Position numbers and translations under genes: made by a program
In this document: one piece after another, positions 11,701-22,040 of the stretch
Numbering within the stretch: position 1 is the stretch's first letter
How the letters are laid out: every line of letters starts with the position of its first letter
The notes under the pieces: generated by a model
What the model was told of the DNA's origin: nothing
What the model saw: only the letters and a program-made list of their open reading frames with translations
Databases searched by the model: none
NCBI GenBank assembly: GCA_963969345.1
Contig: OZ017766.1
Coordinates: 4,216,001 to 4,280,000, forward strand
DNA: 64,000 nt
Direction: 5' to 3'
Source of the DNA: Turbatrix aceti
Lineage: Eukaryota; Nematoda; Chromadorea; Rhabditida; Panagrolaimidae

Positions 11701-12778
11701 CGAGTCCGCTGTACACGACCAGCGTGGTGCCGTAGTAGAAGACGCCGCCCATGAAGAAGAAAATAGTGAGCTGCATCAGCGCGGAGAAAAAGCCCGTAAC
11801 AGCGGCTTTTCGCACGCCGATGACGCGGCCCTGGTTGAGCTGAGTCGAGTACCGCTCCTTCTCGAAAGGCTGCGCGTTGAAGGCAATGACAGTCCGGATG
11901 CCGGAGATGACCTCCTCGGCGATGCCACCGGCCACAGAGTACGCGCTCATCTCTTTGTGCACAGAAGCGGCGAGGCCGCGCGACGCGCCGAAGAGCGATG
12001 CCAGCATGAACGGCACGATGCCGAGCATGACGAGGGTCATTTTCCAGTCTTGGCACAGCGCCACCGTGATACCTGCTATCAGAGCCCCGACAGCCTGGAG
12101 GATGATGCCGATCTTGTCGCTCGCGCCGTCTTTGATCTTTTCTATGTTTCTGCAAAGTGGGTCAATGAGAGCGGGAAAAAGTTGAACGGGCAACCTACGA
12201 GCTCATTTTGTGCGTGAGCGTGCCGATTTCATTGTGGTCAAACCACGCCATGTCCTGGTTGAGAATGGATTGGAGGAACTTTTTCCGGATTCGGTGCACC
12301 TGGCGTTCGCACACGGTGAAGAGTGACGTCAACTGAAAACGCGTGATGCCATTGAATGAGGCAGAACTCAGAAAAAAAAACTCACGGCAATCCAGTTGGT
12401 GATGAAGGTGAGCACCGCGATGCCAAAGTACATCCACGCGTAGTGCTTGATGCCGGAGGAGAATTCGTCTTTGTTAAAGTCGTGGTCGTCGTACTGCCTT
12501 TGACCGGTGATAAGCACCGTTACGATGCCGTTGAAGGGAATCATGTTTAAGGGAGACAAAGCTCCCGTTACAAAGTTGCAGAAGATGCCCACCGCAAGCA
12601 GAAGGTAATCCCAGTGGTCGGCATACCTCAGCTGAAAGTTACAACTCGTCAAAAGCACCGAACAGATAAACAAACAAACCATTTCCGGGTACGTCGCTGG
12701 CCTGGTCGTCGCCTTGTTTTTCGGAAGGCTGAACCATTCCTGGAGCTTGGAAGGGGCCACTTTGCCGCCCTTGCCCAT
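8742..12778 (-). CDS. P-glycoprotein (ABCB full transporter) A, 1261 aa
   Basis: Exons (- strand) 12680-12778, 12386-12631, 12199-12332, 11567-12149, 10578-11512 and 8742-10530. The first intron (48 nt) reads through in frame; its position is confirmed by the paralogue. The layout is TMD1, NBD1, linker, TMD2, NBD2, the normal ABCB length. NBD1 has Walker [10 protein letters not shown] near residue 410, signature LSGGQKQR near 514 and Walker [13 protein letters not shown] near 534. NBD2 has GPSGSGKST near 1056, LSGGQRQR near 1160 and [12 protein letters not shown] near 1180. Both sites look catalytically intact. The expected role is ATP-driven efflux of hydrophobic xenobiotics across the plasma membrane. 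A paralogue lies immediately upstream in the same orientation, and parts of both NBDs are almost identical to it. Confidence 0.95.
8795..9360. repeat. Near-identical NBD2 tract, copy A
   Basis: This block pairs without gaps with 13221-13786 (offset 4426). I count 13 differences over 566 positions by eye, and the encoded NBD2 core is identical in both proteins. The flanks diverge abruptly. Confidence 0.9.
10763..11400. repeat. Near-identical NBD1 tract, copy A
   Basis: This block pairs without gaps with 15498-16135 (offset 4735). I count 8 differences over 638 positions by eye. Similarity falls sharply at both ends. Confidence 0.9.
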
Positions 12779-13173
12779 CGTGCAGACTCGCTAAGATGAC
12801 CTGAGTTTGGACAAATAATGGAGAGGCGAGCAGTTAGAAAACTCCAGGCACCCCGCAGTAATCCCCGTCTGCTAGCAATCACAAAGAACCCCAAAATTCA
12901 TTGACTCTTTATTGTGCACAGGAAATGCGAGTGATAACACGTATGGAAAGGGTAGAAGTTCATAGTAGTCGGAGACGACGCAAGATCCACGACAGGGAGG
13001 GTCGAGGAGGTGCTTATGCGATGCGACGCTTATCGCACCGAGTTGTGCCTCTATTGTGAGCAAACAGATCATGAACTTTCTTTGCCAGTCGACCGTCGAA
13101 GAAAACCACAACCTATGGACCTCACCCCGCCTCTAGCGTAGTTTGTGGCTACAATGAAGCACGAAGCATGGGA
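12779..13173. other. Gap between the two P-glycoprotein genes
   Basis: About 395 nt between the stop of P-gp B and the ATG of P-gp A. It presumably contains the 3' end of B and the promoter of A; no clear element is seen. Confidence 0.4.
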
Positions 13174-16100
13174 TTAGACCTGCTTCGCGACCAGAGATGC
13201 GTAGAGGCCCTGGCGTTGCAGCAGCTGCTGGTGGGTGCCTGTCTCGACGCAGCGGCCGTTCTCAATGACGCAGATGAGGTCGGCGTTCTGGATGGTGGAA
13301 AGACGGTGGGCGACGACGATGCAGGTGCGGCCGGAGCGGGCGCGGTCGAGGGCTTCCTGGACGAGGCGCTCCGACTCGCCGTCGAGCGCGGCGGTGGCTT
13401 CGTCGAGGAGCAGGATGCGGGGCTCGCGGATGATCGCACGCGCGATCGCGATCCGCTGCCGCTGTCCGCCGGAGAGCTGCGTGCCGCGGCCGCCGCACGA
13501 CGTGTCGTAGCCGGAGGGCAGGCTGCGGACGAAGCCGTCGATGTTGGCGAGCTTCGCCGCCGCTTCGATCTCCGCGTCGGTCGCGTCTTCGAGGCCGTAC
13601 GCGATGTTGTCCCGCACCGAGAGGTTGAAGAGCGTCGGCTCCTGGCTCACCAGCGCGATCGAGCCCCGCAGATGTCGGACGTTGATCTCGCGCACGTCCG
13701 TGCCGTCGACGCGCAGCGCGCCGCCCGCGACGTCGTAGAAGCGCTCCAGGAGCTGGATCACTGTTGATTTCCCACTTCCACTGGGACCGACCAGAGCCAC
13801 CGTCTGACCGAATTTGGCCTTGAAACTGACGTTCTGCAGGGTGGTGATGTGTCGGGTGTTTGGATACGAGAACTGTGCTCCTTTGACCTCGATGTTGCCC
13901 TTGATCTCCGGCCTGAGCCCCGAATCGTCAAAGTTGTCGATAAGCGGTTTCTGGGCGAGCATGTGAAACGCGAGGCTGATCGACACCCTCGCTCGAAGGT
14001 ACTCGGGAAAGTACGCCGCGGTCTGCATGATAAGGATGGTCGCGACGTTGAGGGCTTCGATAACCCTGAAAACTCATTTGCATTGTTTGGTCGCAATCAA
14101 TTTTGCGGATGGCTTACTGGAAGATTATGAAGGGATTGCAGTAGCCGGCACGCAGCATGACGAGGCCGATGATGTACGAGCAGCCAAAGTTGCACGAAAC
14201 GAAGCAGAACGACAGCGCCATGCTCAGCGCCGTCAGCCAGCCGGTGACAAAGTTCCGGCGATGGGGCAAATCCGCGATCGAGGCGTAGTGCGCGAGGATG
14301 TGAGATTCCCTCGAGAGCGATTGAACTGTTCTGACATTTGTGACGGACTCCGAAACAATCTGAAATCCGTCGCTGAACCATGCATTGTTATCAGCTGCTA
14401 CGCCATTTTTTGCCTCCCAGCTGATCAAACAACCCCAACCCCCGCTGGGGTGATAAGAAACACAAAAAAAGCCAAATCATCGTTTTTCGGAGTTCGAAGT
14501 AGCGCTGTACGTAGGCGGAGGTCGTTCACGTGAAGTGAAGTGCTACCGCGAAAAAACCCGCTAATTCTCACTCGGTCCGTTCCGCAAAGAGCACACGCAG
14601 AGCACAAAATGATCTTGCTCACAAATTGGTCTTTGGGGTAATCCGGCTGAGAAGCAGGACAAACAAACCTTGGCTTCGTGCTCCGTGGAGTGGGTATCGG
14701 CGTACATGCGTCTTCTGATGCAAGTATTGATGGCGATCTGCAGGGCACAGAAAACAGCGGAAACGCAGAGACAGAAAATGGCCAGCTGCCAGTTGAAGTA
14801 GATCGCCAGCGCGGAGCCAAAGATGAACGACGAAACGGCCTCCAAAACGTCCGCGAGCCGGTTATCGATGGCATTTCGGACGTTGGACGCGTCAGTGGCC
14901 AGCCGGGATGTCAGCTTCCCGACCGAGTTTTTTGGGTCGTCAAAATACGACGCGTCTTGGGCAAGGACGTTCTAAAAAAAATTTCACCCGATAGAAGTGG
15001 ACGGGTCAACAGGCACTTACGTGATAGACGTCCAAGCCCAGCATCTTGGCCACTTTCTCCCCGGTGACGGTCAGCATCCAGGTGGACCCAAAAACAGTCA
15101 GACCGGTGTAGACACCCACGAGGAGTTGGTAGACGCTGTAGAGATGAGCCTCCTCAGAATCAATATTTGTCGGGTCCTTCACAGCCTTAAAATAGAGGCC
15201 GTAGGCCACGGCGAAGAAAAACACACCCAGCCCGGAGATACAGCCGACCACAAATCCCGGAACGCCCCAGGGCAGGTACCGGCGCGCGTAGCAGAAGAAC
15301 TCGTAGAGCCCGACGTGGCGCACGCCTTCCTTGGCCATGAGCGCGTTGAGTTCGTCTCCGGTGTCTTCGATGTCCAGGGATTTAAGCGAGAGCAGGGAAG
15401 GATCCCGCACGGAATCCACCGAGATAATGTCCGGCTCGATGGAAGGGTCGTCCATGGACATATCGATTTCCTGGGCGGCCACGAGCTGGCGGTACATGCC
15501 GTCCTCGAGGGCCAGGAGCTCTTCGTGGGTGCCGGATTCGACGATGTTGCCCTTGTCGAAGACGATAATGCGATGCGCGTTTCGGACCGTCGAGAGCCGA
15601 TGGGCGATCGTAATCGTCGTGCGTCCGGTGGCAGCGGCGTCGAGTGCGGCCTGCACGACTCGTTCCGACTCCGTGTCGAGGGCGGACGTCGCTTCGTCGA
15701 GGAGCAGGATCTTGGGCTCGCGCACGAGAGCCCGCGCAATCGCCAGTCTCTGCTTCTGTCCGCCGGAAAGCTTGATGCCGCCGTCGCCGATCAGAGTTTC
15801 GTAGCCCTGGGGCAACTTTAGGATAAAATCGTGGGCATTGGCCATCCGGCACGCAGCTTCCATCTCAGTCTGTCCGATGTCCGGCCGGCCCATTCGGAGG
15901 TTTTCTGCGATCGTGGACTGGAAGAGCACGGGTTCCTGCGAGACGATGCCGATCACGCTACGCAGCCACTCGACGTTGAGGTCTCCAAGGGGTCTGCCGT
16001 CGAGAGTGACGTCGCCTGATTCTTGCGTGTAGTAGCGCATGAGAAGACCAATCATCGTGGATTTACCGCAGCCGGAGTGCCCGACCAGGGCGACTGTCTG

Positions 16101-17676
16101 CCCCGGCTCGACCGTGAAACTGACGCCGTTGAGCACGGGAACTTCCGGGCGACTCGGATACCGGAAGTAGACGTCCTTAAATTCCATTCTACCCTGGAGA
16201 TCGGAGAGTTGAACTCCAGCCTTTCGGTCCAGCATGGGCTTCTGTAACGACAAACGTGCATCAAAAAAGTTGGTTGGCCCAAACAAACCTGATCGATGAC
16301 GGAGAAAAAGTCGCCAGCGGCCACCTTGGCACTGACGAGCGTCGACATCTGGGGAATGCACATGCCAAAGTGCAGGCAGGCTATGAGGATCGACCACACG
16401 CAGCCGAAAACTTCCCCGGGAGTGATGGTGCCTTCCTGGATCATGCCTGTTCCGACCCTGAAAAAAAGACGTTGTCATTCGGGTTAAAAAACAATCGCCG
16501 GATAACTCACCAGAAACAAAGCGCGATGGAAACATAGAAAATTAAAAGATACGAGCCGACGCACATGGCAGTGACGAAGGCAGTCTTCTCGCCGATCCCG
16601 CGGACGATGTCGAGCGCCGAGTCGTACCGCTTCATCTCGTAGCGATGCGCGTTGAAGGACATGACCGTGCGGATGCCCGAGATGACCTCGTCCGCGATGC
16701 TGCCGGCATTCTCGTTCGCCTTCGAGACCCGCTTCGCGCCCCGGGTAGAGGAAATGTTGGATGCGGCGATGACGACGATCATGAGTGGCATGAGGGAGAG
16801 CACGATGAGCGAGAAGCGCGCGTTGAGCGAGAAGCCGACGACGAGCGCGCTGATCGCCTGCCCCAGCACCTTCACCATCATGACCAGCTTTTCGCCCGTG
16901 CCATTCTTCATTTTTTCGTAGTTTCTGAAAAGTGAGGCTTCAAATATTTCTAAAAAGGCAGCGAGCGCAAAAAACATACGTGGTCATCTTTTGTATGAGT
17001 GCGCCCGAAGAGGAGTGCTCCATGTCGAACCACGCCGGGTCCTGCATGAGCACGGCTTCCAGGAACCGACTCTTGGTGCGGTGGGCAATGCGCTCGCTCA
17101 GCGTCCGAAAACAGCCCATCTGCAAGGCCAAAATCGTTCAGCTGTCCTGATCTTAAAAAATACTTACGCCAATCAAGGTACACGTAAACAGGTTGAAAGC
17201 CTGCAGGAAATAAAGCATACTGTAGTACAGAATGTCGTTCGTGAACTTGTCAACGTCGAGAGTGCCCTTCTCGTAGCCCACCTGACCCGCCATGAGCACA
17301 TCTGTGATGCCGCTGAAAATGACCGCGCCGAGCGGCGAAAAGATGCCCGTCAGAATGCCGAATAGCAGGCCCGTGCCGAGGAGGAGGTAGTCAAAGGGCT
17401 CCGCATACCGCAGCTGAAAGAGACAACTTGTCATCGACTTTTTTTGAACAAAACACTCGGATTGGGAAAGAAATTCGATTAGCGTTGCATTTGGGATAAA
17501 AAAGTATGCCAGACAGAAAAAAAGCACCCCAGGCCAAAAAAACGCACCATTTCCCGGTAGGTAGCCGGCCTCGATTTCGCCTTCTGCTGCTTTGTCTCGG
17601 GACAAAAGGCCACGGCATCGAGGTTCTTGCCATTGATGGTGACTGCCGGCGGCTGACGTTTCCTCTTGAACACCAT
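13174..17676 (-). CDS. P-glycoprotein (ABCB full transporter) B, 1251 aa
   Basis: Exons (- strand) 17548-17676, 17168-17413, 16980-17119, 16511-16924, 16289-16457, 15021-16241, 14669-14971, 14118-14359 and 13174-14065; every junction keeps frame. The first in-frame ATG is at 17676. The layout is TMD1, NBD1, linker, TMD2, NBD2. Walker A (GHSGCGKST near 419, GPSGSGKST near 1048), signature and Walker B motifs are intact in both halves. The transmembrane halves differ clearly from the downstream paralogue, while the NBD cores are the same. TMD2 is split by three introns that paralogue A lacks; the 309-nt one (14360-14668) is long for this locus. The expected role is xenobiotic efflux with a different substrate range from A (inference from the diverged TMDs). 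Confidence 0.94.
13221..13786. repeat. Near-identical NBD2 tract, copy B
   Basis: Partner of 8795-9360. The differences cluster toward the end encoding Walker A. Confidence 0.9.
15498..16135. repeat. Near-identical NBD1 tract, copy B
   Basis: Partner of 10763-11400; 8 differences by eye. Confidence 0.9.
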
Positions 17677-18926
17677 AGTGCCGGTTCCAAAGCGTGTAGC
17701 GAGCGGCAAGCCAGCGTGCCACGCAGGAGGTTAGTTAGGCAGCAAAAAACAAGCTGCAACTCAGCATGTAAATATACCTCGAGCCAACATGAGAAAAGCA
17801 TGTGCCCAGCTCGGGCGGGGAAAAGGTGACTAAACCCGCGGTTTGCAGCAGCTGGTGGCTGGTGGAGCACGCCGAAGAAAAGAACACACACACACAATAG
17901 CTGGCCGGCCACTGCCGGCCGGGGTAAGTCATTGCAAAAACGAAACAAGCGGATAAAAAATGCAAAGAAGCAAGCCAAATGCACGCCCGCGCTGATTCAA
18001 CCCGGATTGGACACCCCCTAGCTAGGCTACTACTTCCCAATTCAATTTCATTAACCACTTCGACGTGAACACTTCCCCTCTTGGCGACGACAGCGACCAG
18101 AGCGATTTTTGTTTAGACATCGACGTCAGCGTCGAAGTTGAAGCTGCGCTCGATGAATGCAGCCCCGGGAAAGGAAAAATAGAATAACAAGCAGCCGCGC
18201 AGTCGATAAATTTTATAAACCACAGCTGCTTGGCGGGATTGTTCGTGTTCATTTTTCATTTTTACTAATAAGCTGCTAAGCGCCTGGCAAAAGATGCAAT
18301 AAAAAATACTACGTGTTCGAAAAAAAAAATTATGCAGTCACCAATGACGTGAAACGTAAGCAAAAAAACTGCCCCTGTTTACACAACACCGTCTCGAGCA
18401 GTGTTTCCCGACTTTTTCACAGAAGCAACTGCAAATTGCTGCGCTTCAAAAATCGAAAAGAACATAATCCGAGTATTTCGTATTTCGTGCTCGAACGAAC
18501 GCTTACAAACAAAAATACCCGTCGCGATAAAATAAATGTTGACCGGGGCCTAAAAAGCGATAAGCAGAGAGAAACTGTCACTTGATTCTTCAAAAAAATG
18601 TCAAAACAGCTTGAAAAACAGGAATGAAGCGTATGTAGGTAGATTCATGCAGATTCGGGAATCCACGAAGGCAAATCCCGTCGGATAGAAGCCAGTCAGT
18701 AGCGCGAAGCAGCATCGTCATATCCAGCTCGCCTCTGATGACAGTCAGCTATGCAACAAAAACCCCTGCTCCCCCCGTTCGTTGTTGACCTTTGCGCCAC
18801 TTTTCACCTGGCAAAACAGACAGTTTTTTTAGTGAAAGCAAAGAAAAGACGAGCAAGCCAACCCGGAGGACACCGAGTCCGCCCAAGACCGAGCCATCGA
18901 CAATTTCGTCCCCGCTCGTACGCAAC
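17677..18926. other. Divergent intergenic region between P-gp B and the TWK channel
   Basis: About 1.25 kb with no supported gene. Open frames on the - strand around 17735-18058 lack homology and start context. A poly-T AG site at 18829-18831 may be a trans-splice acceptor for the channel gene. Confidence 0.5.
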
Positions 18927-20404
18927 ATGCCAATATGCATCGCGGTGTACGTCGTCGTCCTGGTGCTCTACTCCGTCCTTGGCATGTTCATGTTTTTCGT
19001 AAGTGGGCCCGCACTGCATCAGGCGTCAAGCATCAGTCAGAGCACGGCATTTTAGGCCCTTGAACACAAATCGGAGGCAACCGGGTCAACAAGTGCCAGA
19101 GCGTGCGCCGATGTGACCCGGAGCGTGTTCCGGGACTTTGAAGTAGCCCAGGACATGGATAACGACAACGACACCTCTCCCTGGGAGCGGGCCGAGCTCG
19201 CGCTCAACAAATCTCTGGCCGCCATCCAAGACTGCCTCGAGTAAGCATCGCCGAGTGTGACACACGGTAACTAATCGAATCCATGTTTGGATCGAGAATT
19301 CTTTCAGTCGATATAATAGTTTTTTGTCGCCCTCAAACACACATTTGCAAAAAATTATTGTCGCTTGTTTCTCCTAGCGCGAATTATTTCAGAAACTACA
19401 CAATCGACTCCGCCCGCATCGATTCCTACTTTGACAGTATGATGTACGCGATTACGATCTACACAACCCTGGGTTACGGTCACATAGTGGCTCTCACAAC
19501 GCTCGGTCGTCTCGCCACGATGGTTTACGCGATTGCCGGCATCCCACTGTACACCGCGTTCGTCGGCGACCTGGGCATTTGTCTCGGCACGATTATGTTC
19601 AACACGATCACCAGCGTGAGGGACTACTTTTATGCTGAGCCAGACGACGATCCTTCCCGACTCCGGACGCAGGGTCGTTTCTTCGCGATGGTCGCGAGTG
19701 CGGCGACGACCTTCGTCGTTACGACGGTGCTCATCCACATCTGCGAAGCCCTCGTCTTCAACCGCTGGACGATCATCGACGCCATGCACTACTGCTTTTC
19801 GACGGTGACCCTCATCGGCTTCGGCGATATGAGCGTCTCCGAAGATTACCTCACACTGCTCTACCTGCCCTTCTTCGTCGTCTGTCAGACGCTCTACGCC
19901 GTGGTATTTTATTTCATGCAACACTGGCTGCGCTACGACCTTTACATGATCGCGACCCGCGCGATGGGCTTCAACAGCGGGAATGCCAATGAGGAGAGCC
20001 CCCAGGACGAGCAGTCAAACATCTTCCCGGGCACTGGCAACCTCTGCATCGATATCGCGGAAAAGGACGCCAAAAGGACTCCCACGCCGGTTTCTGTGAG
20101 GAGTTTTCAAACGCCAGAAAGTAAAAATCAGGAAAATTACTTTTGTGTTCACGGGTTTCCGGGTTCAAATGGGGCCAATAACAAGAGCCTTGACAACGGT
20201 TCCAGCCGGCAGACTGCTGGTAGACTCGGATCTGGGGGGCAGCTGGAGCAGCAAATTGGCACCCCTAGCACTAATCAGGAACGACGACATCTGATTGCCC
20301 GAGGTGACCGTTGCCGAGGGAAGACTACCGTCTTCGTCGTTGTCGGAGGGCGTGAGCCACGCGCGCACGAACTCGGGTCGGGGATCCAGGCGGAGCTCGG
20401 ATGA
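18927..20404 (+). CDS. Two-pore-domain (TWK/TASK-type) potassium channel
   Basis: Exons 18927-18998, 19056-19240 and 19393 to about 20404 (422 aa if the last stop is right). The ATG at 18927 opens directly into M1 (ICIAVYVVVLVLYSVLGMFMFF). A Cys-containing extracellular cap with an NDT site follows, then pore 1 (TTLGYGH), M2, M3, pore 2 (TVTLIGFGD) and M4. GYGH in pore 1 is the form known from TASK channels. Such channels carry background potassium current at the plasma membrane. Residues up to about TPTPVS (20097) are secure. The final ~100 residues are low complexity and lie antisense to the next gene from 20165, so the true C-terminus may be spliced differently. Confidence 0.85.
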
Positions 20405-21569
20405 CAGCTGAAAAAAAGTAAAACGTTTTTTAAATAAGTAACTTCCCGCCAAAAAACTTACCCGGACCGGAAGCTGTGTGTGCTGGGGCACAGGACAGCC
20501 TGCCATCTTGCGCAGTGCCGGAACGACGAAAAGCAACGAGGCAACCCACGCAGAAACCGGGTTTCCAGGGACTCCAAAAAAGTACTGGCGACTGTCGCCG
20601 TGAGTCTGCCCGGAAGCAAAAGTGGTCGGTAGGCCAGGCTTCATGAAGACCCGGCCAAAATGGATCGTAAAACCGAGCTGGGCGGTGATTACGGTCTTGA
20701 CGAGATCTTTTTCGCCCATGGAGACTCCTCCGCTGGCCACAACGACTTCCGCCTGCGCAAATGCCTGCTGGAAGGCCGCGGCGAGTTCTTCCTGAGAATC
20801 GGGGACAATTCCGGCGTCGATGACCTCGAAGCCGTGGGAACGGAAGAGGGCAACGAGCTGGGGCCGGTTGGAATCCCTGATCCGAGAGGGATCGTCGTCA
20901 GAAGCGTCGACAAGTTCGTTCCCCGTTGAAATCACACAAACAGTCGGTTTACGGTAGATGGAAACGGTTTTCTGTCCGCTGGATGCCAGCAACCCGCTTT
21001 CCACGGGACCGATGACGGACTGAGCGTGGCACAGCACCTGACCGATAGATACATCGCAACCGGCCTCCCGGATGTCTTGATTGACGGTCGGAGCTTTGAG
21101 AACGCGAATTGTGTGTTCCTCGACGCCGTCGTGCTCGACGAGCACCGTGTCTTCCACCTGAGTGACCGCAGTGGCACCTGGAGGCAAAGCAGCACCGGTG
21201 CTGATGCGCACACACGACTTTGGCACCACAACGATTGGATTTGTAATAACACGACCGGCGTTTACATTTCCAATGACCCTGCGATCTCCGGCGCCGTCGG
21301 AAGCTGAAAGATCGGAAATTGGGGTTCGAAAAAAATTTTTGGAGAGAAAACTTGCCTAAAAGTGCGTATCCGTCCTTAATCGACGCGCGGTAGGGAGGAA
21401 TCGCATATCGAGCGATCACGTCTTCGGCGAGGACGTCTCCTGGCCAGACGGCTGAAGCTGCGACTTCGCAAGCTGGATTCACGATTACTGTTTCAAAAAC
21501 AGCAGCTAGAGCCTCGTCAACGGGAATCGCAGGCCAGGGAGACTTTCGTGGCCGTTGTACGACCGACAT
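20165..21569 (-). CDS. moc-1: Molybdopterin molybdenumtransferase (MoeA / gephyrin E-domain type), 432 aa
   Basis: Exons (- strand) 21356-21569, 20462-21303 and 20165-20407. The first intron uses a GC donor (GCAAGT) and the second (54 nt) reads through in frame. Hallmarks are SIKDGYALL near residue 63, an ISTGNELVD block, the VASGGVSMGEKD loop and FGVPGNPVSAWV, followed by the C-terminal beta domain. Length matches a single MoeA unit with no MogA (G-domain) fusion. The enzyme inserts molybdate into adenylylated molybdopterin to complete the molybdenum cofactor in the cytosol. C. elegans keeps this as the separate gene moc-1; lin-46 is a second MoeA-like protein there, so the symbol is tentative. 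Confidence 0.9.
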
Positions 21570-22040
21570 GATTACAAAAACAACAACTGAATGCAAAAAG
21601 GTGTATCCATCGTCTAAGACTGTGATTGATCGGTTGGTAACAACATTTGCAACAAACAAAACAAAACCAAACGATCAAAAAACAAGCCCGGCCCCTTTCA
21701 CGCATAAGATGAACACTGTTCAGCACACATTGCCCTGTAACGCCTTTTCACTGAATCCGTTATCAAAAACATTAGCAGTCCAAGAAGCCTAATCACAAAA
21801 GCTTACGATAGGCTAACAAAAAGTACAACAATTACAGTTTGAAAAATAAGAAAGTGTCAAAAAAGGCGCACGCTTCTCTCGGAAAAGCGTTGTGCAATAA
21901 CTCTCGCCGCGAACATTGCTTGGCGAATTGCGCGTTGATTTTGACTTGTTTTTCTATGCGCTTTTTTGTACGAACAGCTTGTGATCCACTTTTGTACGTC
22001 CTTTGTTGCAGAATCACTCAGTCATCATCCCGATCTCACA
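21570..22040. other. Divergent promoter region, moc-1-like / Brr2
   Basis: About 470 nt, A/T-rich, no gene. CAG at 22009-22011, 29 nt before the Brr2 ATG and preceded by a pyrimidine-rich tract, is a candidate trans-splice acceptor. Confidence 0.45.

Noticed and set aside
17735..18058. A Cys- and Leu-rich open frame on the - strand upstream of P-gp B.
   Set aside because: No recognisable domain or signal peptide, and it lies where the promoter is expected.
19460..19500. GYGH in the first pore of the TWK channel as an abnormal selectivity filter.
   Set aside because: GYGH is the usual form in TASK-type channels, so it is not unusual.
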